The translations under genes were made by a program, and so were the position numbers. A stretch of 64,000 nt of DNA from Maritimibacter dapengensis. GTDB lineage: Bacteria; Pseudomonadota; Alphaproteobacteria; Rhodobacterales; Rhodobacteraceae. This document shows positions 47,833-55,747 of the stretch, piece by piece. The stretch lies in contig NZ_JAHUZE010000002.1 in the NCBI RefSeq assembly GCF_019218265.1, positions 372,001 through 436,000 of the forward strand. The letters are read 5' to 3'. The notes under the pieces are model-generated. The model was not told where the DNA came from. It ran no database searches and saw only the letters and a program-made list of their open reading frames with translations. Numbering within the stretch: the stretch's first letter is position 1; every line of letters begins with the position of its first letter.

Positions 47833-48412
47833 ACCAAGGCTCATCCTCGGATCCGGATCGCCGCGGCGTGCCGAACTGATCGGCACGCTGGGTGTGACCG
47901 CGGACGAGGTGCGCCCTCCCGACATCGACGAAACCCCGCTCCCCGGTGAACTGCCGCGCGCCTATTGCGCTCGCGTGACGCGGGACAAGATCGCGGCGAT
48001 GCAGGTCGGCGCGAATGAAGTGGCGCTCTGTGCCGACACGACGGTCGCTCTGGGGCGTCGGATCTTGGGCAAACCCGCAGATGCGGGCGAGGCCGCCGAA
48101 TTTCTGCATCTCCTGTCTGGACGCAGACACAAGGTCATCACCTGCCTCGCCGTGCGCAATTCCGACAAGACGTGGGAACATGAAGTCGTGACCACGGTCA
48201 AGATGAAGCGCCTCTCGAACGAAGAGGTGAACGCCTACCTCGCTACGGACGACTGGAAGGGCAAGGCAGGCGCTTATGCCATTCAGGGTCCGGCCGGCGC
48301 GTTCATCCCTTGGATTCAAGGCAGTTACACCGCCGTCATGGGACTCCCCGTCGCTGAAACCGCGGCACTACTGAAGGCGGCAGGCTACCCGGTCTATGGA
48401 GGCTGGTCATGA
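47816..48412 (+). CDS. maf: Maf/Ham1-like nucleotide pyrophosphatase with non-canonical start
   Basis: About 198 residues. The Maf signature appears as [17 protein letters not shown] (SPRR near residue 16), with further motifs [18 protein letters not shown] and [15 protein letters not shown]. Maf proteins remove pyrophosphate from non-canonical or modified nucleotides and affect septum formation. Reading back from SPRR to the in-frame stop at 47798 there is no ATG, GTG or TTG. The first possible start is ATT at 47816, inside infA and preceded by AAAGGG. A canonical GTG at 47894 would delete the essential N-terminal motif. Confidence 0.8.
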   Translation: MTVSGKPRLILGSGSPRRAELIGTLGVTADEVRPPDIDETPLPGELPRAYCARVTRDKIAAMQVGANEVALCADTTVALGRRILGKPADAGEAAEFLHLLSGRRHKVITCLAVRNSDKTWEHEVVTTVKMKRLSNEEVNAYLATDDWKGKAGAYAIQGPAGAFIPWIQGSYTAVMGLPVAETAALLKAAGYPVYGGWS

Positions 48413-49434
48413 AAGGCAGCTTGATCGCGCTGGACGAAATCAATGGGCGTCGCGCAGCGGCATTCGTGGTGGACGGAAAACTCGATGACCTGCTGATCGA
48501 CGCGCCAGAGGGCGCGGGCCCCGTTCCCGGCGCGATCTACCGCGGCATCTGCCAGCGGCCCATGAAAGGGCAGGGCGGCATGTTCCTCGATCTGGGCGAC
48601 GGAGCCGGGTTTCTCAGGGCGGCCAAGGGGCTGGCGCCCGGTCAGCCGCTTCTGGTTCAGGTCACGGGCTGGGCCGAGGACGGCAAAGCGCCGGGCCTGA
48701 CCACCAAGGTGCTGTTCAAGAGCCGCTACGCCATCGTCACGCCAGATGCGCCGGGGATTAACCTGTCCCGCTCGATCCGCGACGAGGAGTTGCGCGTGGA
48801 TCTGCTCGACGTGGCGCATGAGATCATGGAAGGCGCGGCGCACGGCCTCATCGTGCGATCACAGGCGGCGGGGGCTGACCTGTCGGCTGTGGCCGAGGAC
48901 ATTGCCGAAATGCGCAGCCTCGCCGACGCGGTCACCGGGGATGCGCAGGGCAGGACGCCGGAACTGCTGGTCGATGGGCCGGACGCCCATCTTCTCGCCT
49001 GGCGCGATTGGCCGGAACCGGACACGCTCGTAGATACCGCCGGCAGCTTCGAAACCGAGGGCGTCCATGACCTGATCGACGCGATGATGGGGCAGAAGTT
49101 TCCGCTTGAGGGCGGGGCGCATGCTTACGTCGAGCTGACCCGCGCCCTGACCGCCGTTGACGTGAACACCGGTAAAGACACCTCGCCCGCAGCGGGTCTC
49201 AAAGCCAACATTGCGCTCGCCCGCGATCTTCCGCGCATCCTGCGATGCAAGGGGTTAGGGGGGCAGATCACGCTCGACCTCGCCCCGATGCCAAAGAAGG
49301 ACCGCCGCCAGTTCGAACAGGTCCTGCGCGCCGCTTTCAAACGCGACGGCGTCGAAACGGTCCTTGCCGGCTGGACCCCGCTTGGGCATTTTGAGCTCCA
49401 ACGCAAGCGCGACCGACTGCCAATCAAGTTCTGA
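48409..49434 (+). CDS. Ribonuclease E/G family protein (short form)
   Basis: 341 residues. Family segments are [14 protein letters not shown] (S1-like part), the DNA-cleaving core [13 protein letters not shown] and [18 protein letters not shown] with the two metal-binding aspartates. It is much shorter than RNase E and lacks the zinc-link CxxC and the degradosome scaffold, thus an RNase G-like processing enzyme. It overlaps maf by four bases and is followed 9 bases later by yacG, a gene order usual in this order of bacteria. Confidence 0.87.
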   Translation: MKGSLIALDEINGRRAAAFVVDGKLDDLLIDAPEGAGPVPGAIYRGICQRPMKGQGGMFLDLGDGAGFLRAAKGLAPGQPLLVQVTGWAEDGKAPGLTTKVLFKSRYAIVTPDAPGINLSRSIRDEELRVDLLDVAHEIMEGAAHGLIVRSQAAGADLSAVAEDIAEMRSLADAVTGDAQGRTPELLVDGPDAHLLAWRDWPEPDTLVDTAGSFETEGVHDLIDAMMGQKFPLEGGAHAYVELTRALTAVDVNTGKDTSPAAGLKANIALARDLPRILRCKGLGGQITLDLAPMPKKDRRQFEQVLRAAFKRDGVETVLAGWTPLGHFELQRKRDRLPIKF

Positions 49435-49443
49435 CGAGACCCG

Positions 49444-49626
49444 ATGACCTGCCCGATCTGTGCCAAGGACAGCGATCCGAAATACCGACCGTTCTGCTCG
49501 AAACGCTGCGCCGACGTCGATTTGGGCCGCTGGCTCAAGGGCGGCTACGCAATCCCAGCGACCGACCCGGAAGACATCGAGGAAGCGCTCGACGAGATCG
49601 AACGCCAACCCCCGAAACCCCATTGA
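49444..49626 (+). CDS. yacG: YacG, zinc-binding DNA gyrase inhibitor
   Basis: 60 residues with the YacG zinc site C-x2-C...C-x3-C (CPICAKD and FCSKRC) followed by the conserved VDLGRWLKGGYAIP. YacG binds GyrB and inhibits DNA gyrase. It is the last gene of the infA-maf-RNase unit and is followed by a terminator-like hairpin. Confidence 0.93.
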   Translation: MTCPICAKDSDPKYRPFCSKRCADVDLGRWLKGGYAIPATDPEDIEEALDEIERQPPKPH

Positions 49627-49653
49627 CCGAAAGGGCGGTTTTTTCGCCTTTTC
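49626..49653 (+). terminator. Probable terminator after yacG
   Basis: ACCG...CGGT pairing directly followed by six T (49639-49644). An alternative overlapping nine-base stem, 49629-49637 with 49645-49653, contains one G-T pair. It lies right at the yacG stop. Confidence 0.6.
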
Positions 49654-49717
49654 CCTCTGGACACCCGCCCCAGCCGCGACTAGAAACCGCGCACCCGAAC
49701 GACATTCGTTCACCCGT

Positions 49718-49792
49718 GCCCGGGTAGCTCAGGGGTAGAGCAGTGGATTGAAAATCCTCGTGTCGGTGGTTCGATTCCGCCCCCGGGCACCA
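49718..49792 (+). tRNA. tRNA-Phe (anticodon GAA)
   Basis: Acceptor GCCCGGG/CCCGGGC, bases TA at 8-9, D arm GCTC-AGGGGTA-GAGC, anticodon loop TTGAAAA (GAA at 49750-49752), T arm with TTCGATT loop, discriminator A and encoded CCA. The anticodon stem GTGGA/TCCTC has a T-T mismatch at its second pair (49744 with 49758). Confidence 0.93.
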
Positions 49793-50088
49793 CTTCCTAC
49801 CAAGATATTCCGCTACTACGGAACCTGGGATGAGCCTCCGAGTGAAACCCTCGGCGGCCATTGCGCCGGTGGCGGTTCCAGCTTGTCGTGTGAATTTGTG
49901 CAGGACGAAAACGCTGCATCCGTAAGACGCTCCCTCTTAGGTCGGTCTGTATCGGATTGCGCGCTTTTCTTGTCTGAATACGCTGTCACCCCGGGGGGGG
50001 GGACGGTCTTACAAGGGCGGCCGGTGCCGTGCGCGTTGTCGCAGGGGCCATCGTCTTGAGATGCGCAAGCGGTCGAAGGGCGCTTCCG
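49793..50088. other. Intergenic stretch downstream of tRNA-Phe
   Basis: No credible gene. An imperfect hairpin lies at 49834-49858 (nine-base arms, eight pairs, seven-base loop), which could end the tRNA transcript. A run of ten G residues lies at 49993-50002. No att-like repeat of the tRNA end was seen. Confidence 0.6.
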
Positions 50089-51696
50089 TCAGCGCGAAGC
50101 GATCTGGATGACCGGCGCCGGCAACGGGCCGTCGTTGTTCAACAGATAGGCATATCGGTTCGATGACAGAAGAGTTTCTAGATCGACTGCCTTGCCGTTG
50201 AGGTAAGCGGTGCGGCTGACCAGGCGAATACCGTGGCTGTAATCCGCGTAGCTCGCCCCGTGTACGGTGGAAACGGGCTGGATCGGGTCACCGTTGGAGC
50301 GGTGCCATCCATAGATCGCCACGCGGCCCGGATTTGACGCCATGCGATTGGCCACGACGACATCTTTCTTGTGGCCGGCGATCAATCCTGCGCGTCCTCT
50401 ACGTTGATCTTCGATCGTCGCATTATGGCGCAGGAAGTAATCCGTCGATGACATCTGGGGACCCGCCTGCATGGGTTTTGGGCTGAGCTTCACCGGCGCT
50501 TGCGCATAAATCGCATCGACGATCCGGGCGGTGGGCAGCATCATGTCGAATGTCCCGGCGATTGAGGACGCGGCGGGAAGACCCAGAGGGACGCGGACGA
50601 AGTCCTGGTCCGAGCCGACGGACAGATAGTCGGAGGTGACGCAGACGACGATTTCGGTGCTTGCGCCGCGGGAATCGCGGCCTCGGAGCACGACTGGCTC
50701 GAGGTCGTGTAGGAAGCCGGGCATATTGCCCCGTGCGAGCTGCGCGATGATCGCATTGTCACGAGAAGATCCGCTTCCATTCCCGACCGATGCGAGAAAC
50801 GCCCGCCCGGATTGTGCATTGCCCTTGCGGCTTGGCATGCTGCTTGCATGGTTTCTCCCGCAGCCCTTGCCGGAGGCCTGGGATCTTTGCGTGACGGCAC
50901 CCGCTTCAGTCGACAAAGACGCCAGAACCGCGTCCGGCGTGTCGTTCCCATTGACCGCAGGGGTGCGGTCCCGCGCGGCGATCGCCATTTCCCTGAGGCC
51001 GGAGGGGACACTGCGGGGGCGAGGGGAGGTCTGCACGGCGAGGGCCGAGGCCGTACCCATCGCGGGGTCAACAGTCGCATTCGCGCCATGATCGAACGGG
51101 GCTGGCAGCGACTGCAAGAGTGCGGACGCCGGTCGCGGAGCCGGGCGCGGAAGGCCCGCAATGGCGTGTTGTGCCGCCGACGACACCCTTGTTGAGGCAC
51201 CTTCATCTTCGATCGGCCCCGTGCCGAGTCGTTCTTCGGAGATGGTCGGAAGGTCTGTTTCAGCGGCAGTGGCCGATGCTTTTTCCTCGGTGCCGAAAAG
51301 TGACGCACCCGCTCGCCGTTCCGCATCGTCGTCGCTCAACCGAGCGAAGGTCTCTGGCAACGGGGCATCCTCAGTCGCATCGGAGGCGGCGAAAGGCACC
51401 ACTGTCGCGTCGGCATCGGCCGGCGCAGCTGCGACGACGGGGGCAATGGCCGCTTCCACCACCGGGATCTCGTCTGGTGTGGACGCCGGCTTCGCGGCAC
51501 GCGCGACCGGTGCCGCGGTGGCGATGGGTTGGAAGGCGGTCACATAGGCCGGATACAGGTTCTTCATCGCGAAGAAGCTGCCCCAGACGGCAACCACGAG
51601 ACTCGCAAGAATCCCAACGCCGGCATAAAGCGGCATGTTGGATTGGCGCAGGCGGCTTAGCGCGGCGCGTTGTTTTTCGCTATCGGTTCGGATCAT
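50089..51696 (-). CDS. Membrane-anchored protein of unknown function with histidine-rich C-terminal domain
   Basis: 535 residues, not recognised as a characterised family. One N-terminal membrane helix (about residues 22-45) follows a basic cytoplasmic tail. An Ala/Pro/Glu-rich linker runs from about 50 to 300, and a compact C-terminal domain covers about 305-535. The last part carries AGHKKDVVVANR (H442), IYGWHR (H465), STVHGASYADYSHGIRLV (H479, D485, H488), a pattern of polar residues that looks like an active or metal site. From memory similar C-terminal domains occur in uncharacterised exported proteins elsewhere. It is divergent from the Sel1-repeat gene across a 515-base gap. Confidence 0.75.
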   Translation of the reverse strand: MIRTDSEKQRAALSRLRQSNMPLYAGVGILASLVVAVWGSFFAMKNLYPAYVTAFQPIATAAPVARAAKPASTPDEIPVVEAAIAPVVAAAPADADATVVPFAASDATEDAPLPETFARLSDDDAERRAGASLFGTEEKASATAAETDLPTISEERLGTGPIEDEGASTRVSSAAQHAIAGLPRPAPRPASALLQSLPAPFDHGANATVDPAMGTASALAVQTSPRPRSVPSGLREMAIAARDRTPAVNGNDTPDAVLASLSTEAGAVTQRSQASGKGCGRNHASSMPSRKGNAQSGRAFLASVGNGSGSSRDNAIIAQLARGNMPGFLHDLEPVVLRGRDSRGASTEIVVCVTSDYLSVGSDQDFVRVPLGLPAASSIAGTFDMMLPTARIVDAIYAQAPVKLSPKPMQAGPQMSSTDYFLRHNATIEDQRRGRAGLIAGHKKDVVVANRMASNPGRVAIYGWHRSNGDPIQPVSTVHGASYADYSHGIRLVSRTAYLNGKAVDLETLLSSNRYAYLLNNDGPLPAPVIQIASR

Positions 51697-52211
51697 GGTC
51701 CGCGCTGTTACTGTCCCTTGCTGTTCGACACAATAATGGCACGGTCGAGTTAAGGGAGAGTTTCTACGAGATCAGCGGATTCCCGCCCTGAATCCGGGTA
51801 AAATCGGCGGAAAATGGGCCGCTTGGCATCGTTTTCGCGTCTGATGCGGCCGAAAGTCGCGTCAGTCGATGGTTCGAGGTGCCGGGAAAACAGGGGAATC
51901 ACCCGTTCCCTTGATAACATGGGAATCGCCGTCTCTCGCGAACCGCGATCCCGGCGTCCTGGATCGACCGGCCGGATAGGCCGGACTGGCAAGGACGATC
52001 AAACCAGCGCAGGTCGCGACCGTCTCGCGCGGTGTATCTCATTGATCCGCATCGGTGCGGTTCGGTTCTTCTGACAAGAATCTGCCCGTATTCCGTCCCG
52101 TTCGAGGGGCAAAATCCAAAGTCGATCTTGGCAAACCGTTCCCGGACATGCTCTGTTCGAACAAAGACCCCGAGTCACGCCTTTTGGCCGGGGCCGGGAA
52201 AGGAATTTGAT
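51697..52211. other. Divergent intergenic region with GGGAA/TTCCC dyads
   Basis: Upstream region for both the unknown membrane protein (minus) and the Sel1 gene (plus). GGGAA occurs at 51884, 51894 and 51921, and its complement TTCCC at 51906. The pairs 51894/51906 and 51906/51921 each form an inverted repeat, and GGGAATC is a direct repeat. An open frame continues upstream of the Sel1 start to 52032, but its product there resembles no leader. No other gene was identified. Confidence 0.45.
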
Positions 52212-53840
52212 TTGGTAATTGATTGGCGGTGTCTCGTTGCTGTCGGGCTGTTGGCACCGACAGGTGGATTTGCAGAGAGCCGTGACGCGACCAAGCCCTT
52301 CGACCTTGCCGAAGTCGTGCCGGTCGAGAGCCTGCCAGAAACAGCGCCGGTTGTGTCAGAGCCTGCCGCAGAAAGTGTCCGACCGAATGCGCCGACGCTC
52401 GACGGAGCCGAACGTGCGGCGACGGACGCGCAAGCGCGGCCAGCCCCGCAGGTCGAACCGCTGGGCGGACGGGATCCATCGCCGGAAAAAAGTTTCGCCG
52501 ACCGGTCACAACTCCCGGATACGCCTGATGTCGCTGAAACCGAGGCTGAGGCGCCTGATGAAACCGCTTCCGGCTCGCCCACAGAAGACATCGCCGAAAC
52601 CCCGACCGCAGCCGAAGATAACACATTGGTCGAAGAGCCTCCGGCGCCGGTCGCTGCACCGAACGACGCCAACGGAGATGTCGATGACACCAATGACACC
52701 GAGATGGCTGAAGACCCGTCGAACGAGCAGACCGAGCCAACAGACGCGCCGGAGCCGGGCGAGATCGAGGAAGCAGCCGGAGTGGTGGATGACACTGACA
52801 CTGAGCCCGCCCCCGCTGCCGAAACCATCGTGGCCGCGCCGGAACCGGAACCGGACCCGTTTGCCGAGGCGACGGCGCAATGTCTCGAGATCGCGGGGCC
52901 TGCGGACGCAGGCGTTCCTGCCGCGGCCCTCGACGCTGAGACCCAGCGCGACACGCTCCGCCGCGCCGCGCCATTCTGCCGGGACGCGGTGAATGCGCCC
53001 GAGCCCAATGCCGAAGTCCTGTTCCACGCAGCGGCGATAGCGCAAGCGATGCGCAACAAGGACGAAACCCTAGACTACCTGACGCGTGCCGCAGATCTGG
53101 GCTTGGGGGCTGCCGAAACCCGTCTTGGCGACTACCATCTTTTTGGGGTCGGCGGGCGACCGGATGTGGCCCAGGCGGTGTCCCATTATCAGAAGGCCGC
53201 AGAACTTGGCGACCCGGCAGGGACGACAACCCTTGCGCTCTTGCATCAGGTCGGTCAGGGCGTTCCGCGCGACCCGACGCGGATGGTCGAACTCATGACC
53301 GAAGCGGCGGATGCGGGGTACCACTTCGCGCAATACCGGCTCGCACAGGTCTACCTGCGCGGCGACGGGGTACCGGGCGGAGATACCATGGGTCAGGGCG
53401 CTCCGGACCCGATCAAAGCGGTGCGGTATTACACGCTGGCGGCGGAGGCAGGCAATCTGGCGGCGGCGCTCGAATTGTCGGAACTTTATGCCGATCCGGC
53501 CTCTGGAGTGCCAGAGAACCCAGCGGAACAGGTCCGTCTCACACGGATGGTATCGCGAACCGGACACGCCCCCGCAATCGCGCGTATGGGTGTGTTTTAT
53601 GAGCTTGGTTATGGTGTCGACTACCTCCCGGAGGTCGCAGCGGGGCTTTACGCAAGGGCGCTCGAAACCGGTGAGGTGAGCTTTCAGATGATGCGCGCGG
53701 GCGCGCCCGCGCAGTGGGATCGCGACACGGCGCTCGCATTCCAGCGGGTTTTACAGGACCGCGGACTGTATAATGGTCCGCTCGACGCGATCGTGGGCGC
53801 GGGAACGGCAGCGGCCGCCGCGCGGCTGGCGACGGAATAG
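52212..53840 (+). CDS. Exported Sel1-repeat protein with peptidoglycan-binding-like C-terminus
   Basis: 542 residues if started at TTG 52212, which has AAAGGA eight bases upstream and yields a short signal peptide (VIDWRCLVAVGLLAPTGGFAE). A long acidic Glu/Asp/Pro/Ala-rich linker (about 25-235) follows. Then come helical Sel1-like repeats (about 270-480; examples AADLGLGAAETRLGDYHLFG, AAELGDPAGTTTLALLH, AADAGYHFAQYRLAQVYL). The end, AFQRVLQDRGLYNGPLDAIVG, resembles a peptidoglycan-binding domain 1. Sel1 proteins scaffold protein complexes, and the tail suggests cell-wall attachment. It is the first of three consecutive genes for exported proteins. Confidence 0.75.
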   Translation: MVIDWRCLVAVGLLAPTGGFAESRDATKPFDLAEVVPVESLPETAPVVSEPAAESVRPNAPTLDGAERAATDAQARPAPQVEPLGGRDPSPEKSFADRSQLPDTPDVAETEAEAPDETASGSPTEDIAETPTAAEDNTLVEEPPAPVAAPNDANGDVDDTNDTEMAEDPSNEQTEPTDAPEPGEIEEAAGVVDDTDTEPAPAAETIVAAPEPEPDPFAEATAQCLEIAGPADAGVPAAALDAETQRDTLRRAAPFCRDAVNAPEPNAEVLFHAAAIAQAMRNKDETLDYLTRAADLGLGAAETRLGDYHLFGVGGRPDVAQAVSHYQKAAELGDPAGTTTLALLHQVGQGVPRDPTRMVELMTEAADAGYHFAQYRLAQVYLRGDGVPGGDTMGQGAPDPIKAVRYYTLAAEAGNLAAALELSELYADPASGVPENPAEQVRLTRMVSRTGHAPAIARMGVFYELGYGVDYLPEVAAGLYARALETGEVSFQMMRAGAPAQWDRDTALAFQRVLQDRGLYNGPLDAIVGAGTAAAAARLATE

Positions 53841-53990
53841 GGTAATTGTGATGACCGCGCATTTGGCAAATTTGCCGATGCTTCGCCAATATGGATGCGA
53901 AAGGTCGGATGCCGGTGGGCGGGCACGGGCCAGGGAAAGGGACGCGAGACCGAGTGGTCGGCGGTGAAAGTGGAGCGATTGGGGTATTTG

Positions 53991-55745
53991 ATGACGCATT
54001 GGAAGGCGCTGGTCACCGGGGTGGTGATGACAGTGGGACACGTGGGAGCGAGCGCGACCTGGGCAACGGCAGAGGGTATACCGGCCCCGGACGAAACGAC
54101 GCTTCGGTCGCAGGCGGACATATACGAGCAATACTCGGTTTCGTCGGTGGTCGACCTGGCGCCGATGCGCGCGACCCAGACCGTGACCGACGCTGACGGC
54201 ACGGTGTTCGAACTGACCTCGCTCCACCCTGATGTGAACCGCTGGTATCTCCTTCAAATCACGCCGGCCGCCGGGAACGGCATCAGTCAGAGCTACCATC
54301 TCGAGAACGCAGATGCCTCGACGTGGCAGTTTTCCCTGTCCAGCGACAACGCACCGGCGCTCGTGGTTTCAGGCCCAGGCGGGGACGACAACTGCGCGCC
54401 CTGGACAGGGGCGCCGTCCGAACTCGAAGAGGCGGCGAAAAGCGGGCTGCCCTACGCGCCGGTCTGCGGTGAAAAAATCTACCTGCGCAATCGCGTGGCC
54501 GGAAGCCGGACAAACCGCGAGGCCGTCTCTGATTTCCTGCGCGAGAACGTCGTATTTGGCGACAAACTGGTGAACCTCATCAAAGGCGCATTCTTCGAAG
54601 ACGCGTTTCTCGAAGATGCCGAGACTGTCGATGGCGGAGATGCGGGCGATGCGGTCGCGGCCCTCGGGACGGCACGGCTCGACCGGCAGCCCGTGATGCG
54701 TCCGAACATGTCGATCGAGGTCGACGGCGCGGACGGCGGAATGGAGGCGGGCGCCTGGTACGCCGTCACCGGCGTCGAAGGCGCATTCGCGAGTGTCATG
54801 AAACCCGGCTACATCGCCAATGACATTCTCGCCGAGCGCAACGGGGCCAACTGGCTCGATGGCGTCGAGCAGAACGCGGATGTCTATCTCGTGGCCTTCG
54901 ACCTGTCGCAATTCGAACTCGGTCTTGAACTGGGAACGGACCACCCGGCGCTCGGCTGGTCCTCGCGACCACAGCGGCGCGGCGAAGACTGGAACATGCC
55001 GGGGCCGGACGGGTTCAATACCGCCGCCCCGCTGGTCAGAAACGGAATGCTGAACCCGTCGATGACAAGCCGCGCAGTCGCGGCCTTCGCGGGTGGGTTC
55101 AAACGCGACCACGGGGCGTTCCGTTTCGGCGATTACGCTGGCTTCAACAAGGGGCACCATTACGGCTTCCTGTCGAATGGCGTCACGTTTTCGAAACTGA
55201 TTCCGAACCTCGCGACCCTCTATGTCACCCACGAAGGCGAAATCGCCATGAAGACGTGGGAAGAGGGCGATGCGTCGAAAATCCCCTCGTTGCGGCATGC
55301 CCGTCAGAACGGGGTCGCACTTGTCACGCGTGATCCCGAGACGGGGCAACCGGTGCCGGGGGACCGTGTCGCCTCGTGGGGCGGTGGCAACTGGTCGGGC
55401 TCAGCGGACGCGCAACTGCGCACGCTCCGGGCAGGCGCCTGCTTGAAGGACGCCGGAGGCAGGCAATTCCTGCTCTACGGCTATTTCTCGTCCGTGACAC
55501 CCTCCGCGATGGCACGCACCTTTCAGGCGTATGGATGCGATTACGCGATGCTCCTCGACATGAACTCGCCGGAGCTGACCTATATGGCGGTCTATCGCCA
55601 GAACGAGGCCGGCGACGGTCTGGACGCGATGCACCTGAACCGGTTCATGGCGGAAAGCGACCCGCGCGGTTCGACCGGCGCGATCCCGCGGTTCGTGGGG
55701 TTTGCCGACAATCGTGATTTCTTCTACCTCCTGAGAAAGGAATGA
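53991..55745 (+). CDS. Exported protein, distant phosphodiester-glycosidase (NAGPA)-like candidate
   Basis: 584 residues from ATG 53991 (GGGG upstream; in-frame GTGs at 53964 and 53970 possible). A signal-like segment (about 5-28) precedes a mature part with no further membrane helices. The C-terminal half has FAGGFKRDHGAF, LRTLRAGACLKDAGGRQFL and YGYFSSVTPSAMARTFQAYGCDYAMLLDMN. Their spacing resembles the NAGPA family, where a GG-F motif and an LDGGGS motif carry the site, but the latter reads LLDMNSPE here. The assignment is therefore tentative and activity may differ. It ends where the FGE-like gene begins. Confidence 0.6.
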   Translation: MTHWKALVTGVVMTVGHVGASATWATAEGIPAPDETTLRSQADIYEQYSVSSVVDLAPMRATQTVTDADGTVFELTSLHPDVNRWYLLQITPAAGNGISQSYHLENADASTWQFSLSSDNAPALVVSGPGGDDNCAPWTGAPSELEEAAKSGLPYAPVCGEKIYLRNRVAGSRTNREAVSDFLRENVVFGDKLVNLIKGAFFEDAFLEDAETVDGGDAGDAVAALGTARLDRQPVMRPNMSIEVDGADGGMEAGAWYAVTGVEGAFASVMKPGYIANDILAERNGANWLDGVEQNADVYLVAFDLSQFELGLELGTDHPALGWSSRPQRRGEDWNMPGPDGFNTAAPLVRNGMLNPSMTSRAVAAFAGGFKRDHGAFRFGDYAGFNKGHHYGFLSNGVTFSKLIPNLATLYVTHEGEIAMKTWEEGDASKIPSLRHARQNGVALVTRDPETGQPVPGDRVASWGGGNWSGSADAQLRTLRAGACLKDAGGRQFLLYGYFSSVTPSAMARTFQAYGCDYAMLLDMNSPELTYMAVYRQNEAGDGLDAMHLNRFMAESDPRGSTGAIPRFVGFADNRDFFYLLRKE

Positions 55746-55747
55746 TC

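Noticed and set aside
49748-50059. 103-codon frame beginning inside tRNA-Phe
   Set aside because: Starts within the tRNA, contains the G10 run, and shows no protein-like features.
49718-50088. tRNA-Phe as an integration site for a mobile island ending near 57 kb
   Set aside because: No repeat of the tRNA 3' end and no integrase found in the window.
52039-53229. 396-codon frame antisense to the Sel1 gene
   Set aside because: Complement of an acidic low-complexity linker, giving an Arg/Pro/Ser-rich artefact.
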